DNA of 64,000 nt, taken from Clitoria ternatea (taxonomy: Eukaryota > Streptophyta > Magnoliopsida > Fabales > Fabaceae). The first letter of the stretch is position 1, and each line of letters opens with the position of its first letter. The stretch covers positions 108,020,501 to 108,084,500 of the forward strand of contig CM075669.1 in the NCBI GenBank assembly GCA_037962975.1, in the 5' to 3' direction. This document shows positions 46,547 through 60,049 of the stretch, one piece after another. The notes under the pieces were generated by a model. That model worked only from the letters and a program-made list of their open reading frames with translations. It searched no databases and had not been told where the DNA came from. Made by a program: the position numbers and the translations under genes.

Positions 46547-47169
46547 TGATCCAGTCTCGATACCGACACATGGACAAGGTGGTAATTTTATCCGTTATCA
46601 CTTGCTTACCGGTGTCGCAGGTAAACTTTCAGACTGTAAACTCGTATCAGACGTTCTTCTATATCGGTATGTCCAGGTCAGCACCACGCACACCAGAAAA
46701 CATCCATGTCACCCAACAAAAAGTACAAGGTACAGGTGCAGGGGAATGTTCGTAAGAGACGCGGAGCCACCGAGTCGTGTGTCAGAATCATACACTGCAC
46801 AGTGTACGATTAGTACCCTAGCCCTAACATACTCTTCACTTTCCGCATGCATGTATATAAATACCAACATTCTTACTACTTTGGTACGTTAGACTCATTC
46901 TCGAACTTACGCTTCAGAAACCTTGAATTCCTTTTTTGGTTACTGACTTGAGCGTCGAAGAATCTTCGCAGGTGACACCACCTTTCGCCCTTCTTCAACA
47001 CGAAAACTTAGTGTGAAGGATCTCTAGGACAAACAAGACCTTTATTCTCCCACTGAGATAAAGGGTACAATACCGGATACCTACTATACCGGTGTACAAA
47101 TCTCTTTTAATTGATAACATTTGAGGCTGGTCCCACACCGGATCCTTGTCCCCGGTTCAGACCAGTTCA
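46547..47169 (+). repeat. Element II 3' LTR, 623 bp
   Basis: Uninterrupted form of the split 5' LTR. Its TATA box (tatataaata, about 46854-46863) is intact. Followed by the aaaat target duplication at 47170-47174. Confidence 0.93.
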
Positions 47170-47174
47170 AAAAT

Positions 47175-49842
47175 ATAGACAATTTTAAGAATAATATATA
47201 AAAGATATAAGAATAAAATAGAAAAATAATCAAGTGTTTATTTGGTGTAACGAAAAAAAGTCACAAGCTCCTTCATTAATTGTTTAGTTATTATTTTTAC
47301 ATTTTTTAATAATAACTTTTATCTCTCACATAATTAAAATATTATATGTCTTTTAAAATTATTTAACACTATTTAAGCTATTATTACCAAACACTTCTAT
47401 ATTATGAGCTTCCTAAAAAGTTACTCAAAAGTCATAAGTTATGAACTCATTTTGCCAAATGGATCCCAATTGTTTTATAAAAATTGACAATATTAATCAA
47501 TTTTTAATGTGGATTTCCAGACAATTTAAAAAAACAAGAGTATGAACTTTTATATTATGAATTCTACACTAAAAAATTGGACTTTTTCGACCTAAAAGTT
47601 TTCTGACAGTCTAAAGAAATCTTTAGCCTGAGAAATAATCTTTAATATAACACTTACCTTCTCTTCCATCCTCTAACCTTTTTATATCCCCATTCGATGG
47701 AATGGATGGAGTTATCAATAATTTTTGATAACCCAGAGTTATCGATAATTGAAGACGGAGCAGATGTCACTAAGGAGGTTTTAGCTAATAGTCTGATAAA
47801 AAATACTACAAATCAACAATACAACTAGGGCCTTGGTCCTCTACTAAACCCTTTTCTGTTAGGGTATTTATGAGGATATTTGGTTTACAGTTGGGGAAAA
47901 AGAGTTATGAAAATAGAAAAATCTAAAGATTAATATTAATCATTCACGTCATTTGAAATAATTAAAACTCTGTTAAAAAGTAGGATGAATTTTTTTACTT
48001 TTCTTAATGATAAAACAAACAAGCTCTATGTCTAAGAGATAAAAATCCAGGATAACAAGTACGCAACCCTTATCCACTCAAGTATATATATCTAAGAGAT
48101 TAAAATATGAGCAAACATGAATTAATTAAAATTCATTTTAAATAAGATGTTAATACAATTATTACGTTAATATTACATCAACTCCTCATCAGGTACTTTT
48201 TTTTGGAACATCACCAGATTTTCCTTTATTACAGTTTCCCCCCAAAGGTTTATGAGAGGTAAACATCTCATTCCTCATTTGTCACCTCAGGTTCAATAAT
48301 TTGCAACTTTTTGTTTTTAATTTGATTACAGGACACAATCAGATTTTAATTCTCCTTACAAATATTGAAACAAATTTAAGAAACGACGCCTACCTAACAT
48401 AATAAATTAAGATTGTTGTATTGATTGTTTGGGAAAGTATATTCATGATTCAAATTTACGTCGTCTCACCCGAGAAATGATGATTGCAGTATCTCATTTC
48501 ACATGCCAAGATCCTTGAGAACAATAAGCAATGGGACGGGGAAAAAATGTATTATTTGACTTGAGGCTTCACTGTCACTTCATATAAGCTCACTCCATCT
48601 GGTTAAGAATGGGGGAAGCCTATCAATGAGGAAGTGAAAAACAATTTATTTTTCTATTTATAATATATAAATTTTAACTTATAAATTTAAAAACCTGAAA
48701 TAATAAGATGTCATGTGTCAATTTTTTATATATATTACGATGTTAAGTGTCAATCATAAAATATTATATTTCCATTTGTTACTTTCTCAAATTCTAAATT
48801 CAATTGTAATCAGTTATAAAAACATAAACCTTAAAAGGGTTAACAGGACAAATTTTTTGATAATTTCCTGTTTATTATATTCTTTATTGATGGTACCTTA
48901 TCAACAACTTGAATACAAAATATTTCCGGCCTAATTACAAATATAAAACATATGTGTGTGTGCACGATTTCAAAGTTATATGCATTTTCTTTAAAATTCT
49001 TGTAACACGTTTGTTGTTACAAAATTGATGAAATTGTTACAAATTACAAGATTAAACCGTTACAAATTACAACAATAAAATTTCCAACCAAATTCACTGA
49101 GCCCTTTGCAAATTAATCTATATTGTTTCCAATGGTAGAAACAGTCTTCTATCTCCTTAAAAGATCAATGGGTCTCTCAAACTGTAGGGCAAAAAAAAAA
49201 AAATTGCATTTTTGCAAAGTTGTAAATGTTGAAGTAAAACGGGAAAAGAGTGGATCTGGGTTGAAAAACCTACCAGAAATACATCATAATAACAGCATAT
49301 GTGGCTTGCAAGCAATATTATTCGATTATTTCCACATACCAGAACATTTCTTAATAACCACTATGCTCTTCAATAAAAAATTTAGTTGCATTCACTAAAA
49401 ATTCATCATTTCCTATCATTTTAAGCTAACTATCATTTTGAATATCAATTTTTATTATTTTATTAATCAAATTACGTTATTCAATATTTAGAGTTTTATT
49501 ATTTTATTTTTTTATCATTATTTGAAAAAAAGCTAAATATTTTCCCACAATTTTTTTTAACCACAGGTATCTTCTTTCGGAGGCAATCATGTTCAGAGTT
49601 TAATGACAATTAAGACTCCTTACTCTCCCGATAAATGTGTTAGAACCTATATTATCCTTTATATGAAGAATATGTTACAAAATAAGATACTACCACTCTT
49701 CCATCATAAATTTATGATTAAAATAATAATTCATAAATAATTAAATTAGTTACTTTAAAAAATAATTAAATCAATTTTAAATAAATAAATTTTAATGTGA
49801 CATATAAAATCAACAAAACTGAATTTAAATTTAAATTTAAAT
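47175..49842. other. AT-rich spacer
   Basis: This is the continuation of the ALDH upstream DNA before element II arrived. No gene, RNA gene or LTR terminus recognised. ORFs at 48713-48934 and 49123-49398 have no recognisable domain and AT-biased composition. Confidence 0.5.
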
Positions 49843-50082
49843 TGTGATGCCCAAAACTCAGATAATGAATTTCAAGGTAATTATCCAAGACATAAAAAAA
49901 ATGGGATAAAATTTTTCCCTTTCAAAACAATCACCTCAAAATTTATAATCTACAGGTCACGTGTAAGCTTACTTGGTCTATTCTAAGCTAAAACATTTCA
50001 TACGTTATGTATATCATGCCATTCACAAATTCAAGATATCATGCGCATCGCCTACGTACTAAGCACCATAACATCTACTTTA

Positions 50083-50087
50083 CTTAC
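50083..50087. other. Target-site duplication of the Athila-like element, left copy
   Basis: cttac here and at 59094-59098 directly flank the two LTR ends. Confidence 0.9.
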
Positions 50088-51595
50088 TGTTTAACCCAAA
50101 ATACCGTTGGATATTTTAATTGGCAAGCGCACCAATCGTTTGTAGTTTTCAAATTTAGATATCGTTCCACTGGGATTGAATATTCAGTAGTCGCAGTAAT
50201 TCTTTATTTACTATGGTAAAAGTTTTTAACCTAAAAGAGTAATTTATGCACAATTTATACAATATTCACAGAATTTCATGGTTGAGTTATTCATATGGTA
50301 AAAAGATAGTAAAAATAAAATCTATCTAGAAAATTGAGTTGCAATTTAGAATAGCTAAGATACTTGAGATAAAAATACAGATGAACAAATTATGTTGGAA
50401 ATTGGATCCTTAGTCTAGAATAAAATGATGAAACTCAAGACATGCATATTTAATTATCAAATTCATGTCATTGCAGCTTAAAATCATTATAACCGATCCC
50501 TCGTGATATAAATTCTAAGTAGTCACCGTAAAGTCCGATCCCTCGTGAGCTTTCTCAGTAAAAACTTACATTAAGTCCTGGCTTTATAGTAACAATAATT
50601 ACTAACTCTATCCCTAGTAATTGACATATTAAGAGTATTTTAACCTTTACTTTCATTAAAACAGGTTTCAATACGACATGAATAATCATTCTCCCGTTTG
50701 ACATTCACACTAATAAAACAAGTTTCAATACGCATGAAAAATCATTCTCCCATTTGACTTCATACTAATAAGAAGTTAAAATAGTAACATGCACTTGAAT
50801 CATAAACATGCATAGGTCAAACTCACAACATAATACTCAATAGACTAGTTCACCAATTCCAACATAAACAAATTAGTTACATATAGTAAAAGTAAAAACA
50901 ACACTTACAGAAGTTGACATTACGAAGATGTAAAAACACTTCACGATACACGAATTCACAATACTACAAAACACTCTCAAGTATCTAAATATCACTCTAA
51001 ACTTACAAACTCTCAAAAAGAACACTCAAACACGAGTGAAAGGAGAGAAAAGAAGTTTTGAATTAAAGATGGGATCCTTGAATATCTTGGAAGTGGCCTA
51101 TTTATAGGGCTGAAGAAGGGTCCTGACGCGTAGCGTCAGGTTCCTGACTCAGCCCCCATTAAAGACGTGATTAAGTGGCCATGATTAAGAATTTTTTTAT
51201 TCAATAATGCCCAGACATGTCTCCTTTTTTTGGCTTGGCACTTAGCTGAAGTGGATTGGCCAATTATGGGTCAATTAGCTGAGTGCTTGGCCACCTGTAA
51301 GTGGAGTCCACATAGCTTTTGAAGCTAGGCGTAGATGTGATGCGTAGCGTCAGCATCGAAATTTCGACGCTACGCATGGTGTTAATGCTATGCGTCAGCT
51401 CTCCAGATCTTTAATTTTCTCTTGATTTTCTTTAATTTTTCAGTGCAAAACTAAAGAAAATTGATTAAGGTAGATTATTTCCAATAACATTCATTTATTG
51501 AATTAAAAACATAAATTTATTACAATTTAAACTAATTTTATTTAAAATAAACACACTTTCTATCATAAAAATAATAGTAAATTTGAGGACTAACA
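50088..51595 (-). repeat. Athila-like 3' LTR
   Basis: 1508 bp, paired with 57585-59093. Contains an inverted repeat cctgacgc-gta-gcgtcagg at 51122-51140, conserved in the 5' LTR at 58620-58638. Confidence 0.92.
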
Positions 51596-52828
51596 AATAC
51601 CTCCAACTTGAGACCTTGCTCGCCCTCGATTAAAAGAAAGAAAAATCAAAATAAAGTTAAGTCTGAAAATTTACTGCAAAAAGTGATTTACAATTTTACC
51701 AATAAAAATGAGGGATCTTATGTAACTAAGGCTTAAAGATAAAATTTTTATAATGTCATACCAATAAATCAAGCTTATTTCAAGGTTTACCTCATAAGTG
51801 TTTATCTCTGTGAAAAGGAACCTGTGAATCTCAATCGATCATAAAATTAAACAAATTCAATTTTGATTTTCATCCTGTCAATGGTCATTTATACAGAGTC
51901 ACACAAAAGTCACAAGGTCTTTTTAAGGGTTGTAATGAGGCTTGAGTTACAAGAAATTATGGTTTTTCTTAGATTTCAAACACCTGAAATAATAAAAGAG
52001 CATTTCATAATTTATTTTAGGGTGCTTTTCTTGACCCAAAAATTCTTACTTCCCTTTTGATGATGATAAATACCCCAAACTTGATTCTTTTCACTATTTT
52101 TGATTTTGCATATATTTCTTTTCATTTTTCATTTATATGCACAATTTTGATTTTTTTGAAAAGAATCAAGTTATTAATTTTTCACTCCCCATTTTTATAA
52201 GAACACTCAAAATATTTTTATTTTAAATTATTTTATGCTCTTTTATTCAATCAAGTAAAGGGAATGGTAAAGATTAATTAAGAGTTAAGGGTACCAAGGA
52301 AACTATTTTAAGGCTCAAAATTGGCTATCAAAGGATAAATATATTTTTACCATGGTAGGCGTTTTGGCCTTAGTTTCTTGTGTTTACCAAAGAATTTGCC
52401 TTGATCATGCTCTTGTATCCTCTATACAACAACACAAGTGAAAGAATTAAGCAAAATTAATTTGAAAGAAGTTATGTCGAAACCCTCAAGTGTTTAAAGA
52501 TCTCTCAGCTCACCGGGTTTTCGAAATTAGCTTAATAATTGATAAGCTCATTGTAATCAGTTTTACCTAAATGCCTTAGTTATAAAAAGATTTTTCTCAT
52601 TTTAGAATTAGCTTATTGTTGAAAACTTTAAGCGCATAAATTTTTTAGAATGTATTTTTCATAAAAAATAAAGAAAATAAAATTAACCATACAAAATAAA
52701 AATCAAACCACACAAATAAAAATAAACCTTAACATAATCCCAAAATTAAAATACACCAAATATCAAACCAAAAACTAAATAAAATGTACGAAAAATGATA
52801 AAAGTGCAGAAAATATAAGATAACACCA
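51596..52828 (-). other. 3' untranslated tail of the Athila-like element
   Basis: AT-rich, no credible gene. Its left end (gttggaggtatt on the minus strand, 51607-51596) is a purine-rich tract abutting the 3' LTR and the likely PPT. Confidence 0.55.
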
Positions 52829-54157
52829 TTAGTCCTCCATGTGGTCATCCTCATCATCTCTCTCCTCACCAGCATCACCCTCAGTATCAGCATGTGCTCC
52901 AGACGGTCCACCAGCCTCAGGGTATGTGGGCAAATCACCAGGCCAAGTCACACGGGCTACAAAGTCAGCTGGTGTCATAAATGGTGCTCCCTCTCCCTGA
53001 ATCCTGTATTGGTAGTAAGAATCATGAAGATGCGTATAAGCTCGGTGAGAAGCAGCCATTATCTGCATCATATGCTGATGCTCTATGCTTATCCTAGTGA
53101 ATCCCTCAGTGATAGCATCAGTAGATGGTGGATGGGCTGGTCTCCTACGTCTCAGTCTGGCTGAGCCTCCTGCTCCAAAGATGGAAGCTCGCACTACTGA
53201 ACAAAATAATCTCTGTTCACTGAAACCTTAGGGACTTTCCCCGAAGAACTAATAAACTCTGGTGACAACACAACAACTCCTTGCCTCCTTAGTAAGGCAG
53301 AAATGATGAGAGGGAAAGGAACAAGGCGATTCACCTTATACCTGAGGGTATAAAGGTGAATCTACCCAGATATAAGCTCAACAATATCAATGGTGTGGCC
53401 CTAAAGAATGGAGTAGAGAAGGCAGCAGCGATCAACTGGAAGAGAAGAAAGATGGGTGACAGGAGTGATGTTATGAAGCATAAGGTACATCCATGCCTGA
53501 GCTATAGGGGTCAGTTGGGTCTTAAGGAGGTTTGATGGAGTTCTTCCAACCTTACTAAGGTTAAAGAAGATTCCATCCTTACTCAGGAAATGAGCAACCT
53601 GATTCAGGAAGTATCCTAGATCACCATCCTCAATAACGACCTTGTTTCTGTTTTCCTTCCAGAAACAAGTATCACTCTTAGGAGTAGGCTCCCAAGGATT
53701 ACCCGAAAGGGTACTGATAGTGTCCCTGTCATAAGTGATGTGCCGACCTCTCACCAAGCTCGTCCTCTACTGGCTGATGTTCGGTGAGTCCTGGCGTGTC
53801 CTATAAGCATTAGCATAAAACTCCATGACCAAGATGGGATCCCCCCTCAGTAGTTAGGGAAAATAGGGGTCCCCATCTCCTCCTCTATATCTCATCTTGT
53901 AGCTCAGGATAATCTCTAGCACTGAGATCAAGGACCCTTTCCCAAATCAATCTCTGGCCCTTGATCTGATGAAATCTGGCCCATTTCACATCAGTACGAA
54001 ATCTAGTAGGATCACGGGGTCCCAACTGCTCCTCCCCCTGAAGGTCAGGATTATCAGTGTCAGTGGTCCTCCTCTGTCTCTCGGGACCAGTGATGGAAAC
54101 TGATTTCTTAGGTGCCATCTGCAAAAGAAAATTTAAATAAATCACATATTCATACAA
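52829..54157 (-). pseudogene. Putative plant transposon protein (PF20167-like) in sense with gag
   Basis: Starts MAPKKSVSITGPERQRR at 54157, then RFRTDVKWARFHQIKGQRLIWERVL. Next come an EFYANAYRT block near 53820 and VRGRHITYDRDTIS at about 53755-53715, the order typical of the putative plant transposon protein domain (Transposase_32, PF20167). GDLGYFLNQVAHFLSKDG and PVTHLSSLPVDR follow. The tail (53194-52829) is acidic, ending DDEDDHMED. Stops at about 53885 and 53768, plus changes near 53400-53200, make this copy non-coding. The family's biochemical role is not known. Confidence 0.75.
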
Positions 54158-55307
54158 TTTTTGTTTTTTATATTTTAATAAATTATGTAATTAAATTATG
54201 TAAAACATTAAAAAGTTAACATGCATATTTTTGGATTTTTAACACATCATATAAACAAAATTCAAACAACATACATTTTTACATACAAACTTAGAAAATT
54301 ACAATTCACACGTATTTATAAAATTTAACAAATTTATTTATTTTTAGGTAAGAAAGTATAACAAACATACAATTTAAGAAATTTTATTAATTTAAAAGAA
54401 AAACAAACAAACAATATAAAATTTTTATTTTTCATTTTTCAAAAGCAACAGAAAATAATATATACATTAAACAGAAAATAAAACACAAAAGTTAACAAAA
54501 ATCCAAAACAGGGGCTGACGCTACGCGTGGGTGGGACGTTACGCGTCAGCCCTATTCTACCCACGCTACGTGTCAGTGGGACACTACGCGTGGGCTCACA
54601 GGTTCAGAAACTACAAAATGGGGGTTGCGCAGCAGCAACCCCTCCAAACCGCATTCAATCCATTCATTGACCTATTTCTAACATCAATCAATCCTAGAGG
54701 TTGTCTAATCCTATCCCTAACCGCATGCAATTCTAAGATTAAAAATCAAAGAGAAGGAGATTAGACAACTTACTTGGAATCCTTGTAAAGAAAAATGAGA
54801 GAATATGGGTGATTAAGAGTGCTTGAGGTCTGGATGATTGAGAAGTAGGGTTTTTGAGAAGTAGGTTACAGAGGGAGGTAATTTAGGTTTTAAAAATTAT
54901 GGATTTGGGCCTCCCTCTGGTTCAGTTTTTAAAAACTGAACGCAGGTCCTGACGCTACGCATCAGTGTGGCACTACACGTCAGGTTGAAAATTTAGAACT
55001 CACGCTACGCGTTAGTGCTACACGTGGGATTCTGTTTTTCATTTTTTTTATAAATTAAATTTTGAAAAAAAAATTCTTTTAATTTTAAAACCCCTTTTTT
55101 TTATTAAAAATCAAAGTTTTAATTAAAATTTTAAATTTTTTTATGTTTAAAATAAATTAACAATGAAAAGAAATAATGGGTTGCCTCCCATCGAGCGCTA
55201 GATTTAATGTCCCCAGCCAGACATTACCTCAGATTAATCAGGTGGTTTCTCAATTTTGGTTGAGGAAACACCTGTCTTTTTCTTCCTCCTTCTTCTCTGA
55301 TGCTTAA
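54158..55307. other. Spacer with cgctacgcgt inverted repeats
   Basis: AT-rich sequence where RT and integrase would lie in a full Athila. Between 54511 and 54595 and again at 54948-55025 are several copies of gacgctacgcgt and variants, the same motif as in the LTRs. On the minus strand, tgggaggcaacccatt at 55190-55175 is a conserved post-protease piece. Confidence 0.6.
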
Positions 55308-57418
55308 TTACCTTTCTTCATCATGCAAGCAATTGGTTAATTTTAAAAGATTGGGATGAGATGTACTTTTACCTGATTGGCAAATTTTGTCCACAACATT
55401 AATTCTGAAACATTCATGTTGTTCATTGAACATTTCAAAGATTACCTCTTCTTCCTTGACTCTGACTGCAATCTTTCCTTTGTCTACATCAATCAGCATC
55501 TTTGTAGTTTTTAGGAAAAGTCTTCCAAGAATTAGAGAAATTTTAGTATCTTTCTTTATATTAAGCACCACAAAATCAACCTTGAAGTGGTACTTGTCAA
55601 CCTTAACTAGTACATCCTATACAATCCCAATTGGTCTTTTGGTAGAGCGATCCGCAAATTGTAAGTCTGTCTTGGTTTCTCTTAGTTCTAGATTACCAAT
55701 ACGCTTCATCAAACCTAGGGGCATTAGATTGATGCTAGCCCCTAAATCCAATAAAGCATTCCCGATGTTGATATTTCCAATGGAGACAGGAATAGTGAAA
55801 CTTTCAGGATCTTTAAATTTTTTTAGTGTGTCAGATTGTAAGACCTCATTACAAATTGTTTCATGTTCTATTTCCACAGGTTCTTGAATATTTTTTTCTT
55901 TTTCAATTTTTTCATTTTTTTCATTTTTCTCTTCTTCTTTTTCTTGCCCAATTTCTTTTTCTTTTTCTTCTTTTTCTTTCTCATTCTCATGCTTTTCATA
56001 ATTTTCTTTACAATCAATTTTTACAACATTCAAGAAAACAACATTACATTGATCCCTTGGGTTCTAAGTGTTTGTAGTAAAACCAGAACTTTTCAATTCA
56101 GCTATTTCCTTTGCTAGTTGACCCATTTGCAAGTCTGATGCTTTCCGAGCAGTTTCATTTGTTTCCACAAACTGCAGTAAGTGTTGGATAGATTCCTCCA
56201 TCCTTGACAATCTTGCACTGTCAGTCTGTGATTGTTGTTGTGGTTTAAATTGATTGTTAGGAGGTCGGTTGGAAGGTCCAGTACCAAAGTTCTGCCATCC
56301 CTGCGGATAATTGTTAGGAAAAGAATTACCAAGATTGATAGGAAAAGTACCTAATGGTATTCTTTGGTGGATCAGAAAATTGGCTTGTTCTTGCTCATTT
56401 CTATCAGGGGCACAGTAACCACATGGTTGTTCACCCATTCAGTGCATACATTGTTTTAATTGAGCAGGAAGTGGTGATGATACTTGAGCAATTTAAAGTT
56501 TCTCCAATTGCTTGCTCATAGCCTCAATTTGTTGAGTCAGCAATTTTTGCTGAGCTAATGCTGCATCATTTACTCCTAATTCGACCATACCTAGCTTCCT
56601 TGGTGCATTACCTCTTTTATGCTTTACTTGTTGATCACTAATAGACATTGATTCCAATATCTCTATTGCTTCCTCCACAGTTTTATTCATTAATGAACCA
56701 CCTGCACAAGCATCTAACATCATCTTGAACCGAGGTAATAAACCATGATAAACGATCCTTACCTTTTCAACATCATCCAAATTGTGATTTGGACATTTTC
56801 TCAGAAGTGTTTTGAATCATTCCCATGTTTCTCCTAAAGACTCATCATTATTTTGTGAAAAAGAATGAATTGCTGTCATGACTTCAAAATATTTTGAGGG
56901 TGAATAAAATCTTTCCAAATTTTTTTCTCAACATCTGACCAGTTTGCAAAACTACCGGGTGAACAAGATTTAAACCATTCCTTAGCTTTCCCAACCAAAG
57001 AAAAAGGAAACAATCTCATATAAACAGATTCTTCTTGATTGGGTGCAAAACCAATTGTGCTACATAATTCATAAAAAATGGTTAAGTGCTCATACGGTTC
57101 TTCATGATTTAAGCCAGCAAATTGATTGTTTTGAATAGTATTTAAAGTGGCAGGTTTAATCTCCACTGCAGCAACAGGTCCTTGGAACATTCCCGAAACT
57201 AGGGATGGACCATTGATAGCAGCAAACTGTCCCAATGTTCTTCTTTGTTCAGCAGCCATATTAGATTTCTCAAAATTTTTAAAAGAAGATGAAGTTGAAG
57301 AAGATTTAGTTTGTGTTTTAGATTTCAAAGACTTGATTTTCTTAACAAACTTTTCTATCTCAGGATCAAAGTAAATTTTCCCTGCGGTAGATCGGGTTTG
57401 CATACACAAACTAGACAA
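55308..57418 (-). pseudogene. Athila-like gag-protease
   Basis: 57418-56876 is the gag N-terminal and capsid region (MQTRSTAGKIYFDPEIEKF, RTLGQFAAINGP, EPYEHLTIFYELC, SFANWSDVEKKIW). 56780-56493 continues (DDVEKVRIVYHGLLPRFKMMLDA) after a frameshift near 56850. 56438-56064 holds a damaged CGYC-type nucleocapsid and a coiled-coil-like stretch. 56033-55617 has a Glu/Lys repeat then the protease site LLDLGASINLMPLGLMKR, and 55571-55308 completes the protease (TKISLILGRLFLKTTKMLIDV). At least three in-frame stops follow the frameshift, so the copy is not coding. Confidence 0.88.
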
Positions 57419-57560
57419 AGAAAGTTAGTGTAACAATGATAAGAAAAAGTAAATAAATGAATGAATAAGTAAAAATAAAATAAAATTGAAAATTTTACTA
57501 AGGTAAAAAAATATTTTACCATGGTAATTAAAAATTTACTGTTTTATTGAATCAATTCAA

Positions 57561-57578
57561 TCCTCGGTAGCGGCACAA
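57561..57578 (-). promoter_or_regulatory. Athila-like primer-binding site (Asp tRNA type)
   Basis: On the minus strand tgtgccgctaccgagga, a degenerate match to the TGGCGCCGTTGCCGGGGA site of Athila elements, next to the 5' LTR end. Confidence 0.65.
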
Positions 57579-57584
57579 GAAAAG

Positions 57585-59093
57585 TCATTAAACTTGAAAT
57601 ACTGTTGGGTCTTTTAATTGGTAAGCACATCAATTGTTGGTAGTTTTCAAATTTAGATATCATTCCACTGGGATTGAATATTCAATAGTCGCAGTAATTC
57701 TTTATTTACTATAGTAAAAGTTTTTAACCTAAAAGAGTAATTTATGCATAATTTATACAGTATTCATAGAATTTCATGGTTAAGTTATTCATATGGTAAA
57801 AAGATAGTAAAAATAAAATCTATCTAGAAAATTAAGTTGCAATTTAGAATAGCTAAGATACTTGAGATAAAAACACAGATGAACAAATTATGTTGGAAAT
57901 TGGATCCCTAGTCTAGAATAAAATGATGGAACTCAAGACATGCATATTTAATCATCAAATTCATGTCATTACAGCTTAAAATCATTATAACCGATCCCTC
58001 GTGATATAAATTCTAAGTAGTCACTGTAAAGTCCGATCCCTCATGAGCTTTCTCAGTAAAAACTTGCATTAAGTCCTGGCCTTATAGCAAAAATAATTAC
58101 TAACTCTATCCCTAGTATTTGGCATATTAAGAGTATTTCAACCTTTACTTTCATTAAAACAGGTTTCAATACGGCATGAATAAGCATTCTCCCGTTTGAC
58201 ATTCACACTAATAAAACAAGTTTCAATACGCATGAAAAATCATTCTCCCGTATGACTTTCATACTAATAAGAAGTTAAAATACTAACATGCACTTGAATC
58301 ATAAACATGCATAGGTCGAATTCACAACATAATACTCAATAGACTAGTTTACCAATTCCAACATAAACAAATTAGTTACATATAGTAAAAGTAAAAACAA
58401 CACTTATAGAAGTTGACATTACGAAGGTGTGGAAACACTTCACGATACACGAATTCATAATACTACAAAACACTCTCAAGTATCTAAAAATCACTCTAAA
58501 CTTACAAACTCTCAAAAAGAATACTCAAACACGAGTGAAAAGAGAGAAAAGAAGTTTTGAGTTAAAGATGGGATCCTTGAATATCTTGGAAGTGGCCTAT
58601 TTATAGGGCTGAAGAAGGGTCCTGACGCGTAGCGTCAGGTTCCTGACTCAGCCCCCATTAAAGACGTGATTAAGTGGCCATGATTAAGAATTTTTTTATT
58701 CAATAATGCCCAGACATGTCTCCTCTTTTGGCTTAGCACTTAGCTAAAGTGGATTGGCCAATTATGGGTCAATTAGCTGAGTGCTTGGCCACCTGTAAGT
58801 GGAGTCCACATAGCTTCTGACACTATACGTGGATGTGACGCGTAGCGTCAGTATCAAAATTTCCACGCTACTCGTGGTGTTAATTCTACGCATCAGCTCT
58901 CCAGATCTTTAATTTTCTCTTGATTTTCTTTAATTTTTCACTACAAAACTAGAGAAAATTGATCAAGGCAGATTATTTCCAATAACATCCATTTATTGAA
59001 TTAAAAACATAAATTTATTACAATTTAAACTAATTTTATTTAAAATAAACACACTTTTTATCATAAAAATAACAGTAAATTTGAGGACTAACA
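57585..59093 (-). repeat. Athila-like 5' LTR
   Basis: Matches 50088-51595 with a few percent difference by eye. Minus-strand start tgttagtcctc at 59093. Confidence 0.92.
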
Positions 59094-60049
59094 CTTACAC
59101 ACCATGGAGTCAATAAACTAGCGTAACAAAAACAAGCTAAGTTCAAGTCCATATATACAATATGCCTATACATATAACTATTTGATTATTTATATATAGT
59201 GGTATAAGCCCTAAATATCAACTAATACTATGCAAGTAAAAATGTCAAAAGCCACATATGTATATATATATATATATATCAAAATATGTCCATGCTTCCT
59301 TGCATCGCCAACCAACACTTCTAAAGGCATCACCATGCATTTCCATATTTCACAGTCATTAAACCACAAGTAGTGAAGAATGAGATTACGTATAGAATAA
59401 ATACAAAATGATATAGAATTACAAATAAACACAATCACAAAGAAAATGTATGTTATGCATATGCCAAACAATGTTGATTCATTTAATCAATCTTTCACTT
59501 TAGTCAATGATATCATGATGGATCTATTCTAGATGGTGGGTAGTCACAACAGTGTAACAACTATTATAATCATAATCTTTTCACTGGTACTGAACTGAAA
59601 CGCCTCATTATAACATTGTCAAAGCGTTAGTAGATTATAAAGATCATACTCGTAGGGTCTTTGCTTATCATAGAGTCACCCCTTACCAGACTGAAAATCA
59701 AGGGACCCCTACATCTAAGATGCATCCTTTATGTATATAATGTATGATGCATTAATGTCTTTATATCTTATTTTGTTATGTTTTCATATTTCACATCAAT
59801 AATTCTCCACAACCACATGACTATTAATAACTCATAAAGAGATACACATATCAACCTAATATATATTATGTAAATCATCTCATTTCACATTATCATATCA
59901 TACATTCAATTTATCACTAGTAATATTCCATTTACGATAAATTAGTCTATCTAATTTGTGTTTCCAATACACATATCCATTCAGTCACCTAAAAATGTCC
60001 ATTAAGGGTTGGAAGTGTGTTTTCATGTAATTTAAGGCCAAGTAATCGA

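Larger units (their letters stand above)
14088..47169 (+). mobile_element. Tat-clade Ty3/Gypsy element II, split by nested insertions
   Basis: The 5' LTR (14088-14400 plus 31414-31722, 622 bp) and 3' LTR (46547-47169, 623 bp) both start tgatc and end accagttca. They are flanked by aaaat at 14083-14087 and 47170-47174, so this 33-kb span is one old insertion. Its own internal sequence is 31723-34061 (leader, gag, protease, start of pol) and 45127-46546 (antisense gene C, polypurine tract). Everything between was inserted or deleted later. LTR divergence is roughly 10% by eye, much greater than for element I, as expected for the host of a nest. Confidence 0.92.
50088..59093 (-). mobile_element. 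Athila-like Ty3/Gypsy element without RT or integrase, 9.0 kb
   Basis: Minus strand: 5' LTR 59093 to about 57585, PBS about 57578-57561, gag-protease 57418-55308, spacer with inverted repeats, putative-plant-transposon ORF 54157-52829, AT-rich tail, 3' LTR 51595-50088. LTRs of about 1.5 kb are similar throughout, ending tgttagtcctc (minus-strand start). Gag style (QNNQFAGL, RLFPFSLVGKAKEW), protease DLGASINLMP and the Asp-tRNA-like PBS point to Athila. There is no RT, RNase H or integrase sequence, so it is non-autonomous. Confidence 0.9.

Noticed and set aside
48713..49398. Two small plus-strand ORFs in the 47-50 kb spacer
   Set aside because: AT-biased composition, no recognisable domain, no splice or promoter context that supports a gene.
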